Positions 33,447-41,131 of a stretch of DNA of 41,131 bases are shown piece after piece. Numbering within the stretch: the first letter of the stretch is position 1; each line of letters begins with the position of its first letter. The position numbers and the translations under genes were made by a program. The notes beneath the pieces were generated by a model. That model was not told where the DNA came from and did no database searches. It saw only the letters and a list, made by a program, of their open reading frames with translations. The stretch is from Oscillospiraceae bacterium (GTDB lineage Bacteria; Bacillota; Clostridia; Oscillospirales; Oscillospiraceae). Location of the stretch: contig SVMH01000016.1 in the NCBI GenBank assembly GCA_015067525.1, forward strand, positions 1-41,131, read 5' to 3'.

Positions 33447-33521
33447 TGGTGACCCGTACGGGACTCGAACCCATGTTACAGCCGTGAAAGGGCCGTGTCT
33501 TAACCACTTGACCAACGGGCC
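33447..33521 (-). tRNA. tRNA-Glu (anticodon TTC)
   Basis: A 75-base cloverleaf with encoded CCA. Acceptor GGCCCGT / ACGGGTC, anticodon loop CTTTCAC giving TTC, T-loop GTTCGAGTC. Only 2 bases separate it from tRNA-Val. Confidence 0.96.
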
Positions 33522-33546
33522 GGAGAAGTGTGTTCCCTTGAAGGGT

Positions 33547-33576
33547 ACCGGCGAGATGTTTTCACATCTCGCCGGT
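33547..33576 (-). other. Hairpin between tRNA-Met and tRNA-Glu
   Basis: The perfect 12-bp stem ACCGGCGAGATG / CATCTCGCCGGT begins 1 base after the tRNA-Met CCA. It has no T-run, so it may be a processing signal or weak terminator. Confidence 0.55.
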
Positions 33577-33577
33577 T

Positions 33578-33654
33578 TGGTAGCGGCGACTGGATTCGAA
33601 CCGGTGACACTGCGGGTATGAACCGCATGCTCTAGCCAACTGAGCTACGCCGCC
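33578..33654 (-). tRNA. tRNA-Met, elongator type (anticodon CAT)
   Basis: A 77-base cloverleaf with encoded CCA. Acceptor GGCGGCG / CGCCGCT with G1-U72, anticodon loop TTCATAC giving CAT. The anticodon stem TGCGG/CCGCA lacks the three G-C pairs of initiator tRNA, so it is elongator Met. A lysidine-modified tRNA-Ile is a less likely reading. Confidence 0.93.
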
Positions 33655-33823
33655 ATGTCTTACCTCGACAAGGCAAGAGTTAATATAACATACCTCCTTG
33701 GCCCTTGTCAACACTTTTTTTGCAAAAACAGCTCTTTTTTTATCCATCAAAAAAGACTTGCATCCCGCGGGAATTTCGGTATCATGATAGATGAAACCAT
33801 TCCGAGAGAAGGGAGGGCGGCTC

Positions 33824-34639
33824 ATGCATACCCATGAAAAGCGGCGGGCCGAAGCCATACGGAAAGAATTGCAGCTGGTGCTGCGGCAGGAAGAGCGGCG
33901 CAAGGCCGCCGCGGCCAAGGCGCGCCCTGCCCGCTGGAAGCAGGAGCTGGAGCAGAAGCTGCCGGAAAAGGTATACGAAGGGCTGCAGAGCGCCTTCGGC
34001 AAGGCCTTTTCGCTGGTGTTCCGCAAGGGCGGTGCCATTTTGGAAAAGAGCTACCGCAAGGACGAGCGTCTCACCGACCATCGGGTGGGCGACTATGTGC
34101 TGCGCCATCAGGGCAAGCGTTCGGAGCTGCGCCGCATGCGCCGCACCGCGGGACGCGCCAATTTCGCCAACCTGACCATGACCACCGTGGAGGGTGTGGG
34201 CCTGGGCGCGCTGGGTATCGGCATTCCCGATATCGTGCTGTTCATCACCACGCTGCTGCGGGGCATCTATGAAACGGCTCTCAGCTACGGCTACGCCTAC
34301 GATACGCCCGACGAGCAGCTGCTGATTCTGAAGATGATGGAGGCCTCCCTCACCCCCGGTGACGAGGGCGAGCTGCGGGACAACGCTGTGGACCGTATGC
34401 TGGTACATATGCCGGACACGGTGGGCCGGACTGGGCTGGACGAGCAGATCCAGAGCACCGCCTCCGCCTTTGCCATGGACATGCTGCTGCTGAAATTCAT
34501 TCAGGGCCTGCCGGTGGTGGGCCTGGTGGGTGGCGCCGCCAATCCGGTGTATTATAATAAGGTGCTGCGCTATGTGGAGCTGAAATACCGCAAGCGCTAT
34601 CTCTGGCAGCTTTTAAAGCGGGAGCAGAACACAAAATGA
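33824..34639 (+). CDS. EcsC family protein
   Basis: A 271-residue protein matching the EcsC family: a charged N-terminal coiled-coil-like region (about 1-55, rich in Arg, Lys, Glu and Ala), then a central hydrophobic domain with VGLGALGIGIPDIVLFITTLLRGIYE and a second glycine-rich hydrophobic stretch (QGLPVVGLVGGAANPVY). EcsC proteins accompany ABC exporters in some bacilli, but the biochemical role is unknown and no exporter is adjacent here. The start at 33824 is chosen over an in-frame ATG at 33791 because GGGAGG precedes it. It is monocistronic, divergent from the tRNA cluster. Confidence 0.85.
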   Translation: MHTHEKRRAEAIRKELQLVLRQEERRKAAAAKARPARWKQELEQKLPEKVYEGLQSAFGKAFSLVFRKGGAILEKSYRKDERLTDHRVGDYVLRHQGKRSELRRMRRTAGRANFANLTMTTVEGVGLGALGIGIPDIVLFITTLLRGIYETALSYGYAYDTPDEQLLILKMMEASLTPGDEGELRDNAVDRMLVHMPDTVGRTGLDEQIQSTASAFAMDMLLLKFIQGLPVVGLVGGAANPVYYNKVLRYVELKYRKRYLWQLLKREQNTK

Positions 34640-34672
34640 AAAAACGGAAGGGCTCAGCCCTTCCGTTTTTTG
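34637..34672 (+). terminator. Terminator of the EcsC-family gene
   Basis: AAAACGGAAGGGC pairs with GCCCTTCCGTTTT around TCA, immediately after the stop codon, with T-rich 3' flank. Confidence 0.92.
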
Positions 34673-34984
34673 CTCCCCTTTGGGGGGAAAGAAAGTTTTA
34701 ATACATACCGCCCTCGGGGAATCTGGTCTAATATCGGTGAAAAAGTAGAGAAAAGTAGAGTTATAGAAACAAATCCACAACTATTTTGAAATGTTCTCTA
34801 CGATGGTCTACGTATCTTAACTACTAAAAATGGTAACGCAACAGGATATGGAATAACAACAAAAACGCCCAACCAGAACAAAACGACAAAACTGCTCGTG
34901 AAGAAACGGTTGAATTTAAAGGATGTAGCAGAATTAAATTTACGACACAAAATACTTTAATTCTAATCAATATTTCGACATTTG
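34673..34984. other. AT-rich non-coding segment with a tandem repeat
   Basis: No gene can be supported. The segment is much richer in A/T than anything to its left. It contains an exact tandem repeat of AAAAGTAGAG (34741-34760) and a short open stretch without a start or ribosome-binding site (about 34811-34960). It looks like a decayed or inserted piece, but I recognise no transposase or integrase in it. Confidence 0.5.
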
Positions 34985-35013
34985 TTGATAAAAAGTTAGT
35001 TATATTGTATAAT
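34985..35013 (+). promoter_or_regulatory. Promoter of the Lrp-regulated catabolic operon
   Basis: TTGATA (34985-34990) and a perfect TATAAT (35008-35013) are 17 bases apart. This gives a leader of about 90 bases before the Lrp-type regulator and excludes the longer frame starting at 35005. Confidence 0.8.
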
Positions 35014-35109
35014 TTGCAACACAACCAGAAATATGAGGAGAGAAGTAATTTTCTTTTCAGAAACCGCTCAATCGTGCGGGGACGAATGAATGTTGAAAGG
35101 AAGAGACCT

Positions 35110-35565
35110 ATGGACAACGTTGATAGAAAGTTGATTTGCTATTTAGCCGAAGATGCGAATGTTACGACATCGTCCCTTGTCAATAAAGTGAATCTTTCCA
35201 TCCCTGCTATCAACAAAAGGATAGCAAAACTGAAAGATGAGGGAGTCATAGAAAAAACAACGATTATAACGGATAGTCAGAAAGTGGGCAAGCCTGTCAT
35301 GACCTTTGTTATGGTTGCACTTGATCAGTTTATGCTATCGGACCAGTTGATGCAGATTGTCGCTTCGGACCCTGATATTCTGGAATGTTATGCCGTTACA
35401 GGCGAATTCGATTATATTTTGAAGATCTGCGCGAAAGATATCGACGCGTTGGAAAACAAGCTTTTGCATATGAAGCAGCAGGGTATTGCAAAAAGTCAAA
35501 CGCTTATCGCGCTGCGAGAGTATAAATTCAACCCATCCGTGTTACCAGACATTGCTTTGGAATAA
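35110..35565 (+). CDS. Lrp/AsnC family transcriptional regulator
   Basis: A 151-residue regulator. An N-terminal winged helix-turn-helix (about residues 4-60: DRKLICYLAEDANVT, IPAINKRIAKLKDEGVI) is followed by a RAM/ACT-like ligand domain (about 65-145), including ECYAVTGEFDYILKI, the usual effector-pocket motif. It starts at 35110 with GAAAGGAAGAG upstream. It heads an operon of amino-acid or sugar-acid catabolic genes, starting 15 bases before the aminotransferase, so it is probably the local substrate-responsive regulator. AT-rich codon use differs from genes to the left. Confidence 0.92.
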   Translation: MDNVDRKLICYLAEDANVTTSSLVNKVNLSIPAINKRIAKLKDEGVIEKTTIITDSQKVGKPVMTFVMVALDQFMLSDQLMQIVASDPDILECYAVTGEFDYILKICAKDIDALENKLLHMKQQGIAKSQTLIALREYKFNPSVLPDIALE

Positions 35566-35580
35566 AAAGGAGAAGTCCAT

Positions 35581-36747
35581 ATGAAACCACTTTCTCAAGC
35601 CACAACTACTGTCATACCTTCTCCGATTCGCGAGATGTTCAACAAGGCACTCGGAATGGAAGATGTGATTAGTTTCACAGTTGGCGAGCCGAATTTCGAA
35701 ACTCCCAAACATATTGTGGAGGCGGCAGTGAAAGCCCTGAGAAGCGGAGCGCACCGATATACGCCCAATGCCGGAATCTTGCCTCTGCGGCAGGCAATTT
35801 GTGAAGCAACGCTGAAATCCCACGGTATATGCTATGACCCGGATACAGAAGTAATTGTGACGGCGGGCGGAATGGAAGCACTGATTCTGACGATGATGAC
35901 GCTCCTTGATGCTGGAGATGAGTTGATTCTGAGTGATCCGTGCTGGACCAATTATTCCAGACAGGTTTTGCTTTGTTCCGGTCAACCCAAATTTGTTCCG
36001 GTGACAGCTGAAAACAACTTCATGTTTTCGCCCGAACTGCTTGAACAGGCAATCACAGATCGGACAAAGGCCATCCTGATCAATTCTCCCGCCAATCCGA
36101 CCGGTGGCGTTGCAACAAAAGCCGCGTTGGAAAAAATGGCAGAGATTGCCCGGAAACATGACCTCTATGTCATTACGGATGAGGTTTACCAGAGAATCGT
36201 ATACGGCGATCATCAGGCGCTTAGTATTGCCAGCCTGCCTCAGATGAAGGAACGAACCATTATCATAAACAGTTTTTCCAAGACTTATGCTATGACCGGA
36301 TGGCGCGTAGGCTATGCCATCGGACCCTCGCAGGTCATCGCAAATATGGTAAAGCTGCAGGAAAATGTGGTTGCTTGCGTTAATTCCGCAGCACAGTTTG
36401 GCGCGCTTGCGGCATTGACCGGGCCACAGGACGCGGTGGATGACATGGTAAGCGCGTATGCAAAACGTCGAGATATGATCGTAGAAGAATTTAACACAAT
36501 CCCTGCACTTCGATGCTTTGCTCCTCAGGGAACCTTTTATGGATTTATCGACATTAGCGAAACCGGAATGAAAGCATCTGACTTTGCTTTGGATCTTCTA
36601 AAGGAAGAGCGCGTCATTTTGGTGCCGGGACATGCTTTCGGTACAGATAGCGATCGATATGTCCGTATATCTTTCGCGACGAGCGAAGCGAACATTCTCG
36701 AAGGAACCGCGAGAATTCGACGCTATATGCAGAAAAGGATGAAGTAA
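35581..36747 (+). CDS. Class I aminotransferase (AspC-like)
   Basis: A 388-residue fold-type I PLP aminotransferase. The PLP lysine is K234 in NSFSKTYAMTGWR. NPTGG (172-176), ITDEVYQ (198-204) and the substrate-carboxylate Arg in YVRISFA are present. It belongs to the broad aspartate/aromatic/branched-chain aminotransferase group, so substrate specificity cannot be read out. In this operon it may make a 2-oxo acid for the aldolase that follows; 4-hydroxyglutamate giving 4-hydroxy-2-oxoglutarate is one possibility. AAAAGGAG precedes the ATG. Codon use is AT-rich like the regulator. Confidence 0.93.
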   Translation: MKPLSQATTTVIPSPIREMFNKALGMEDVISFTVGEPNFETPKHIVEAAVKALRSGAHRYTPNAGILPLRQAICEATLKSHGICYDPDTEVIVTAGGMEALILTMMTLLDAGDELILSDPCWTNYSRQVLLCSGQPKFVPVTAENNFMFSPELLEQAITDRTKAILINSPANPTGGVATKAALEKMAEIARKHDLYVITDEVYQRIVYGDHQALSIASLPQMKERTIIINSFSKTYAMTGWRVGYAIGPSQVIANMVKLQENVVACVNSAAQFGALAALTGPQDAVDDMVSAYAKRRDMIVEEFNTIPALRCFAPQGTFYGFIDISETGMKASDFALDLLKEERVILVPGHAFGTDSDRYVRISFATSEANILEGTARIRRYMQKRMK

Positions 36748-36824
36748 GCAATTTCGGTGTATATACCGTGTTCGTGTTCTCATTAAAAAAGATTGCCCAA
36801 ATACATACGATAAGGAAGAGTATT

Positions 36825-37475
36825 ATGAGTGTGTTGGAAAGACTTTCGAATGCCGGTGTCGTGCCGGTTGTGGTTTTGAATGACGTTAAAGATGCGATCC
36901 CTGCCGCAAAGGCCTTGTTGGCTGGCGGTATCGATGTCATGGAAATTACGTTCCGCACCACTGCGGCCGCCGACTCTATCGCCGCCGTGGCTAAGGAGTG
37001 CCCCGACATGTTAGTGGGCGCCGGCACCGTCATCACCTTGGAGCAGTGCAAAAAGGCCGTAGATTGCGGTGCGAAGTTCATTGTCTCCCCCGGCTTCTCC
37101 GAGGAAGTAGTGGCCTGGTGTGTGGCCAACAGCATCGCTGTCGTCCCCGGCTGTGTTACTCCCACCGAGATTATGTCCGCAATGTCCTATGGACTTAAGG
37201 TGGTAAAATTCTTCCCCGCCAATGTCTATGGCGGTCTGAACGCCATGAAGGCGCTTTCCGGCCCCTTTGGTGGCATCAAGTTTATCCCTACCGGTGGCGT
37301 GAACGGCCAGAACATTGGCGAGTACATGGCGGCTCCCTTCATCCATGCGGTGGGCGGCAGCTGGGTGTGCGCCAAGGAGGACATCGCCGCTGGAAACTTT
37401 GACAAAATTACTGCGCTGTGCAAGCAGGCCAGAGCTGCTATCGACGGCTTTGTCGTACCTCTGTTGCAGAAGTAA
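36825..37475 (+). CDS. KDPG / KHG aldolase (Eda-like)
   Basis: A 216-residue class I aldolase. E40 in MEITFRT and the Schiff-base lysine K128 in KFFPAN are in place. GAGTV, SPGFSE, PTGGVN and GGSWV complete the family pattern. It splits 2-keto-3-deoxy-6-phosphogluconate to pyruvate and glyceraldehyde-3-phosphate, and often 4-hydroxy-2-oxoglutarate to pyruvate and glyoxylate. The start at 36825 has AAGGAAGAG upstream and matches the family start. Base composition changes within this gene, AT-rich in the first ~40 codons and GC-rich afterwards. It is followed by a matching kinase after 10 bases. Confidence 0.92.
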   Translation: MSVLERLSNAGVVPVVVLNDVKDAIPAAKALLAGGIDVMEITFRTTAAADSIAAVAKECPDMLVGAGTVITLEQCKKAVDCGAKFIVSPGFSEEVVAWCVANSIAVVPGCVTPTEIMSAMSYGLKVVKFFPANVYGGLNAMKALSGPFGGIKFIPTGGVNGQNIGEYMAAPFIHAVGGSWVCAKEDIAAGNFDKITALCKQARAAIDGFVVPLLQK

Positions 37476-37485
37476 GGAGAGAAGA

Positions 37486-38514
37486 ATGATGAAAGTTTTG
37501 ACGTTTGGCGAGATCATGCTGCGCCTGAAGGCCCCGGGGCAGGAACGCTTTTTCCAGACACCCTCCCTGGAGGCCACCTTCGGCGGCGGCGAGGCCAATG
37601 TGGCCGTGTCCTTGGCCAACTATGGCATGGATGCCGCTTATCTGACGATTCTGCCCGACAACGCCATCGGTGACGCCTGCGCATCTGAACTGCGGCGTTT
37701 TGGCGTAGACACCCGTCGGATTCAGCGGGGCAAAGGCCGCATGGGCATCTACTTTCTGGAGGCTGGTGCCAATCAGCTGCCCAGCAAAGTAGTCTATGAC
37801 CGCGAATTTTCTGCCATTGCTCTGGCCAAGCCCGGCGATATTGACTGGGAGAAGGCCTTTGAGGGCGTCGAGTGGTTCCACATCACCGGCATTACCCCCG
37901 CCATCTCCGAAAGTGCCATGGCGCTGTCTTTGGAGAGCGTGAAAGAGGCCAAGAAGCGGGGCATTACCGTGTCCTGCGACCTGAACTACCGCAAAAACCT
38001 GTGGAAGTACGGCAAGAAAGCTGCTGAGGTAATGCGGGAGCTGGCCAACTATGTGGACGTGGCCATTGCCAACGAGGAGGATGTCCAGAAAGCTCTGGAA
38101 ATCACTACCGATGTGGTGGTGGAGTCCGGCGTGCTGGACCGGGAGAAGTACAAGGCGCTGAGCCAGATGGTTCTGGATGCCTATCCCAACATGAAGATGA
38201 TTGCCATTACCCTGCGGGAGAGCCACAGCGCTGATTGGAACAGCTGGGCCGCCTGCCTGAACGACGGTAAGAACTTCTATATCTCCAAGAAGTATGAGAT
38301 TCGCAACATTGTGGACCGCGTGGGCGGCGGCGACAGCTTTGCCGGCGGCTTGATTTACGGTCTGAATTGCTATGAAGATAAGCAGACTGCCTTGGAGTTT
38401 GCCGTGGCTGCTTCCTGCCTCAAGCACAGCATTTTGGGCGACTTTAACCGCGTGAGCGTCTCCGATGTAGAAAAGCTTATGTCGGGTGATGGAACCGGAA
38501 GAGTACAGCGTTGA
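37486..38514 (+). CDS. PfkB-family sugar kinase, 2-keto-3-deoxygluconate kinase type
   Basis: A 342-residue ribokinase-fold kinase. [16 protein letters not shown] near the N-terminus is the sugar-binding motif. [12 protein letters not shown] at the C-terminal end carries the catalytic base D283, with GGGD in place of the common GAGD. The [11 protein letters not shown] start is typical of KDG kinases. Together with the KDPG aldolase it would form the lower half of a 2-keto-3-deoxygluconate route. AGGAGA precedes ATG 37486 (another ATG is at 37489). GC-rich, typical codon use, unlike the flanking genes. Confidence 0.9.
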   Translation: MMKVLTFGEIMLRLKAPGQERFFQTPSLEATFGGGEANVAVSLANYGMDAAYLTILPDNAIGDACASELRRFGVDTRRIQRGKGRMGIYFLEAGANQLPSKVVYDREFSAIALAKPGDIDWEKAFEGVEWFHITGITPAISESAMALSLESVKEAKKRGITVSCDLNYRKNLWKYGKKAAEVMRELANYVDVAIANEEDVQKALEITTDVVVESGVLDREKYKALSQMVLDAYPNMKMIAITLRESHSADWNSWAACLNDGKNFYISKKYEIRNIVDRVGGGDSFAGGLIYGLNCYEDKQTALEFAVAASCLKHSILGDFNRVSVSDVEKLMSGDGTGRVQR

Positions 38515-38553
38515 ACACCGGATGATGCCGTCATCTGAGAAAGGTGAGAAAAT

Positions 38554-39726
38554 ATGATAACTGCGAAGGACCTTATCGGCAACGAAGATCTCGAATATGC
38601 GATTTCGATCCGCAGAGAATTGCACCGCAGCCCCGAACTTGGTTTTGATCTTCCCCAAACGGTAGCGCTGGTAAAACGCGAGTTAGAGAAGATGGGAATT
38701 GATTGGATTGATTCCTATGCGCCCTGCAGCGTTGCGGGATATATTGGGCAGGGGACGACGACAATTGGACTTAGAGCAGATATGGATGCGCTGCCGGTTC
38801 AGGAAAAAACAGGACTCCCCTTTGCATCTAATATTCCCGGCAGAATGCACGCCTGTGGACATGATGCCCACACAGCGATTCTGCTTGCGCTTGCAAGAGC
38901 CCTCAAGCGCAACGAGGATAAACTGGGGGTGCGTGTCAAACTCTTGTTTCAACCAAGTGAGGAGTGCGAAACAAGTGGGGCAAAAGCGATGTTAGAGGGT
39001 GGCGCAGTTGATGATGTCGACTGCGTGGTCTGCACGCATTGTCTTGATTCCCAGCGTAGCGGAAACATAGGATATCATTTTGGCCATTATATGGCTGCCT
39101 GCGATCCTGTTACCATTACTTTCTTGGGCAAGACGGCTCACGCTACTATGCCGGAAAAAGGCATCGATGCGATTGCAATGGCGTATGAGGCAATGGGAGA
39201 AATGAAGCAGATTGCCGCACAAGTTGCCGGAGAGAGAACCTACATTTTCAGTTACGGCTTTATACAGGGTGGAACGGCACATAATGTAATTGCGGATCAA
39301 TGTACCCTCAAGGTTTCGTTCCGATATTTCGATATGGAAATGGCGAAAGAAATTAAGGAGAGGTGCATCGCTGCCTGCGAAAAAATTGCGACGCAAATTG
39401 GCGGAAGCGTGGAAATCGATTGGAAGATGAGTGCGCCTCCGGTGTATAACGATAATGCGCTGACCGAATCTTTCGTGAGAAGTGTTCGGAAAATAATTCC
39501 TGAGAAATTAGAAGAAGTACCGCTGCGCAATAGCACAGAGGATTTCGCATGGTTTCTGACTAAAAAGCCGGGCTTTATATTCAGGTTCGGCACAAATCAT
39601 CCAGAAAAGGGCTGCACCGGTTCGTTGCACGGAAATGATTTCGTCATTGATGAAGATTCCATGCTCAGCGCGATTCTCGCTTTTGCCCAATTTGTCATGG
39701 ATTGCAGTGATACAGCGAAAGAGTAA
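38554..39726 (+). CDS. M20 family amidohydrolase / N-acyl-amino acid deacylase
   Basis: A 390-residue di-metal M20D hydrolase. Metal ligands are in MHACGHDAH (H99, C101, H103) and FQPSEECE (E136-E137), with a final conserved His in SLHGNDF. The dimerisation domain begins near DPVTITFLGKTAHA. Such enzymes remove acyl groups from N-acyl amino acids (hippurate hydrolase, N-acetyl-diaminopimelate deacetylase, aminoacylase). There is no signal peptide, so it acts inside the cell. AAAGGTGAG precedes the ATG. AT-rich codons contrast with the kinase upstream. In this operon it may free an amino group before transamination. Confidence 0.92.
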   Translation: MITAKDLIGNEDLEYAISIRRELHRSPELGFDLPQTVALVKRELEKMGIDWIDSYAPCSVAGYIGQGTTTIGLRADMDALPVQEKTGLPFASNIPGRMHACGHDAHTAILLALARALKRNEDKLGVRVKLLFQPSEECETSGAKAMLEGGAVDDVDCVVCTHCLDSQRSGNIGYHFGHYMAACDPVTITFLGKTAHATMPEKGIDAIAMAYEAMGEMKQIAAQVAGERTYIFSYGFIQGGTAHNVIADQCTLKVSFRYFDMEMAKEIKERCIAACEKIATQIGGSVEIDWKMSAPPVYNDNALTESFVRSVRKIIPEKLEEVPLRNSTEDFAWFLTKKPGFIFRFGTNHPEKGCTGSLHGNDFVIDEDSMLSAILAFAQFVMDCSDTAKE

Positions 39727-39742
39727 AGTATGAGGTGTAATT

Positions 39743-40834
39743 ATGCAATATTATCGTTTGCCTTATGAAGAGGTAGTTAACTTTTGTGAGCATGTCTTTG
39801 CTGGATACGGTTTTACTCAAGAGCAGGCTAAGCAGATCACGGATGTTCTTCTTGATGCTGACCTTAGTGGTATTGAATCTCATGGCATTCAGAGACTGAT
39901 CCGTTACCACAAAGAAATTACCGGTGGTCTGGTAGATGTACATGCTGTTCCCGAGATCGTAAAGGAAACACCTATTTCTGCTACTATTGAAGGCAATGAT
40001 GCGATGGGTCAGCTGTTAGGTGTGCAGGCTATGGACCTGGCGATAGAAAAGGCTAAGAAGACTGGTGTTGGTATGGTTGCTGTTCGCAATTCCAACCATT
40101 ATGGTATTGCCGGCTATTATACTAAGCGAGCTGCTGAAAATGGATTGATCGGCATCTGCATGACCAACACTGAGGCAATCATGGTTCCTACCTTTGGTCG
40201 TCAGGCCATGCTGGGTACGAATCCCATTGCTTTCTCTATGCCTGCTTCACCCGTTCCATTTACTTTCGATGCAGCAACCACGGTCGTTCCCCGTGGCAAG
40301 CTGGAAGTCTATGCAAAGCGTGACGGTGTGATCCGTGACGGTTGGGCACTGGATGAAAACGGCCATCCCAGCACTGACGCGACTAGAGTACTGAATAACA
40401 TCATCGGCAAGACCGGCGGCGGCATTCTGCCTCTGGGTGGTGCTGGTGAGGAAACCTCCGGCTACAAGGGTTATGGTTTTGCAATGTTGTGCGAGATCTG
40501 TACCGCGATTCTCTCCGGTGGCACTACCTCCAATTATATTTATAAAACTCCCGGCAAGGCAAATATCTGTCACTTCTTCATGGCGGTGGACTACAGTGTC
40601 TTTGGTGAAAAGGAAGATCTTGAGGCCGCACTGTCCAAGTATATGCAGGAGCTGCGCGACTCCAATAAGGCCGAAGGTCAGGACCGTATTTATACACACG
40701 GCGAGAAGGAATTTGAATCTAAGCAGAATGTTGTTAACTGCGGTGTTTCTGTTAATGCAAAGACCTATGCCGAGATGCAGATGATTGCAGAATTTACAAA
40801 AGCTATCAGTTATCTTCCTGCCTGGCGTGAATAA
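39743..40834 (+). CDS. Ldh2 / malate-dehydrogenase-type NAD(P)-dependent oxidoreductase
   Basis: A 363-residue member of the type-2 malate/L-lactate dehydrogenase family, which is unrelated to Rossmann-fold LDH. Family markers are ESHG (S46, H47), RNSNHYGIAGYY with catalytic H119, LGTNPIAFSMP, and GYKGYGFAML. Members oxidise or reduce 2-hydroxy/2-oxo acids such as 2,3-diketogulonate, ureidoglycolate, sulfolactate or piperideine-2-carboxylate. It ends the operon, 16 bases after the deacylase. Codons are T-rich (GGT, GCT) and differ from both neighbours and from the window norm. The substrate is not assignable. Confidence 0.92.
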   Translation: MQYYRLPYEEVVNFCEHVFAGYGFTQEQAKQITDVLLDADLSGIESHGIQRLIRYHKEITGGLVDVHAVPEIVKETPISATIEGNDAMGQLLGVQAMDLAIEKAKKTGVGMVAVRNSNHYGIAGYYTKRAAENGLIGICMTNTEAIMVPTFGRQAMLGTNPIAFSMPASPVPFTFDAATTVVPRGKLEVYAKRDGVIRDGWALDENGHPSTDATRVLNNIIGKTGGGILPLGGAGEETSGYKGYGFAMLCEICTAILSGGTTSNYIYKTPGKANICHFFMAVDYSVFGEKEDLEAALSKYMQELRDSNKAEGQDRIYTHGEKEFESKQNVVNCGVSVNAKTYAEMQMIAEFTKAISYLPAWRE

Positions 40835-40879
40835 TATCCATTAAAAGCATATCCGTAATTGCAAACCACACCCACAAAA

Positions 40880-40914
40880 ATTGCCCTCGGAGCGTTCTTT
40901 ACTCCGAGGGCACT
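40880..40914 (+). terminator. Hairpin after the Lrp operon, probable terminator
   Basis: The 11-bp stem TGCCCTCGGAG / CTCCGAGGGCA with a 9-base loop lies about 48 bases after the last gene. The following CTGTATTG is only weakly T-rich. Confidence 0.65.
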
Positions 40915-41131
40915 GTATTGCGCAGGCTCTTTCCTGAAATTGTTAGTATTCTACTACATCATTTTTACACCATTCCAGCATCGGGGCGTATAGGTTTGTA
41001 TGATACTTCATGTGCTGCTAACCATTGAAAAATCTGTTGTTATGGAGATTTATGGCTCCCATAACGTTACAGAAACTGATAAAACCGGGCACCGGATTTC
41101 GATACCTAACATGTGTGCAAATTTTCGCAGT
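40915..41131. other. AT-rich right end without a supported gene
   Basis: I see no reading frame with a start, a ribosome-binding site and family features. Short open stretches on the minus strand (about 40970-41045) are interrupted by stops and could be the tail of a decayed gene. Confidence 0.4.

Overview
The window looks like a chromosomal segment of a high-GC gut Firmicute, most likely Oscillospiraceae-like (Flavonifractor / Oscillibacter / Intestinimonas type). This is an inference from strong AGGAGG ribosome-binding sites, TTGACA/TATAAT promoters with 17-bp spacing, a T-box leader, and GC-rich genes with many C-ending codons. I could not run a taxonomic search. No phage, insertion sequence or CRISPR array was seen.

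Left part (1-10 kb). It opens with the tail of an ABC-transporter membrane subunit, its ATPase and a large unrecognised exported protein. A strongly promoted NhaC-family antiporter follows. On the minus strand come an alanine/ornithine-racemase-family enzyme with a small membrane protein, then a response regulator - histidine kinase - DegV operon. A divergent EamA transporter closes this part.

Central part (10-22.4 kb) is a branched-chain amino acid supercluster. leuA-leuC-leuD-leuB run leftward behind a T-box riboswitch. Divergently, an ilv operon runs rightward behind a short leader peptide in which 16 of 19 consecutive residues are Leu, Ile or Val. A terminator follows the leader, which is the layout of ribosome-mediated attenuation. 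Between this attenuator and the intact ilvB-ilvN-ilvC-ilvD genes lies a collapsed second ilvBN copy: 37 codons of an ilvB joined out of frame to the last ~134 codons of a divergent ilvN. A DUF815-type AAA+ ATPase closes the operon.

Right-centre (22.4-33.1 kb). A MalY-type C-S lyase with RidA lies divergent to a cysteine-desulfidase-like protein. This is a coherent sulfur amino acid / 2-aminoacrylate locus. Next is a leftward operon of argH, an Asp/Glu/hydantoin racemase, a second NhaC-type transporter and two paralogous NodB-fold deacetylase-like proteins. One of these two has lost most of its metal ligands. An exported amidase-signature enzyme lies upstream of it.

Right end (33.1-41.1 kb). 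A tRNA-Met/Glu/Val cluster sits next to a degenerate tRNA-derived repeat, followed by an EcsC-family protein. Then an AT-rich segment leads into a rightward operon: Lrp-type regulator, aminotransferase, KDPG/KHG aldolase, KDG-type sugar kinase, M20 deacylase and Ldh2-type dehydrogenase. The aldolase and kinase are GC-rich like the rest of the window and their neighbours are AT-richer, so the operon looks assembled from different sources. It is a plausible undescribed catabolic pathway ending in pyruvate.

The items most worth attention are the ilv leader-peptide attenuator with the collapsed ilvBN behind it, the argH-racemase-NhaC-NodB-NodB operon, and the Lrp-controlled mosaic operon.
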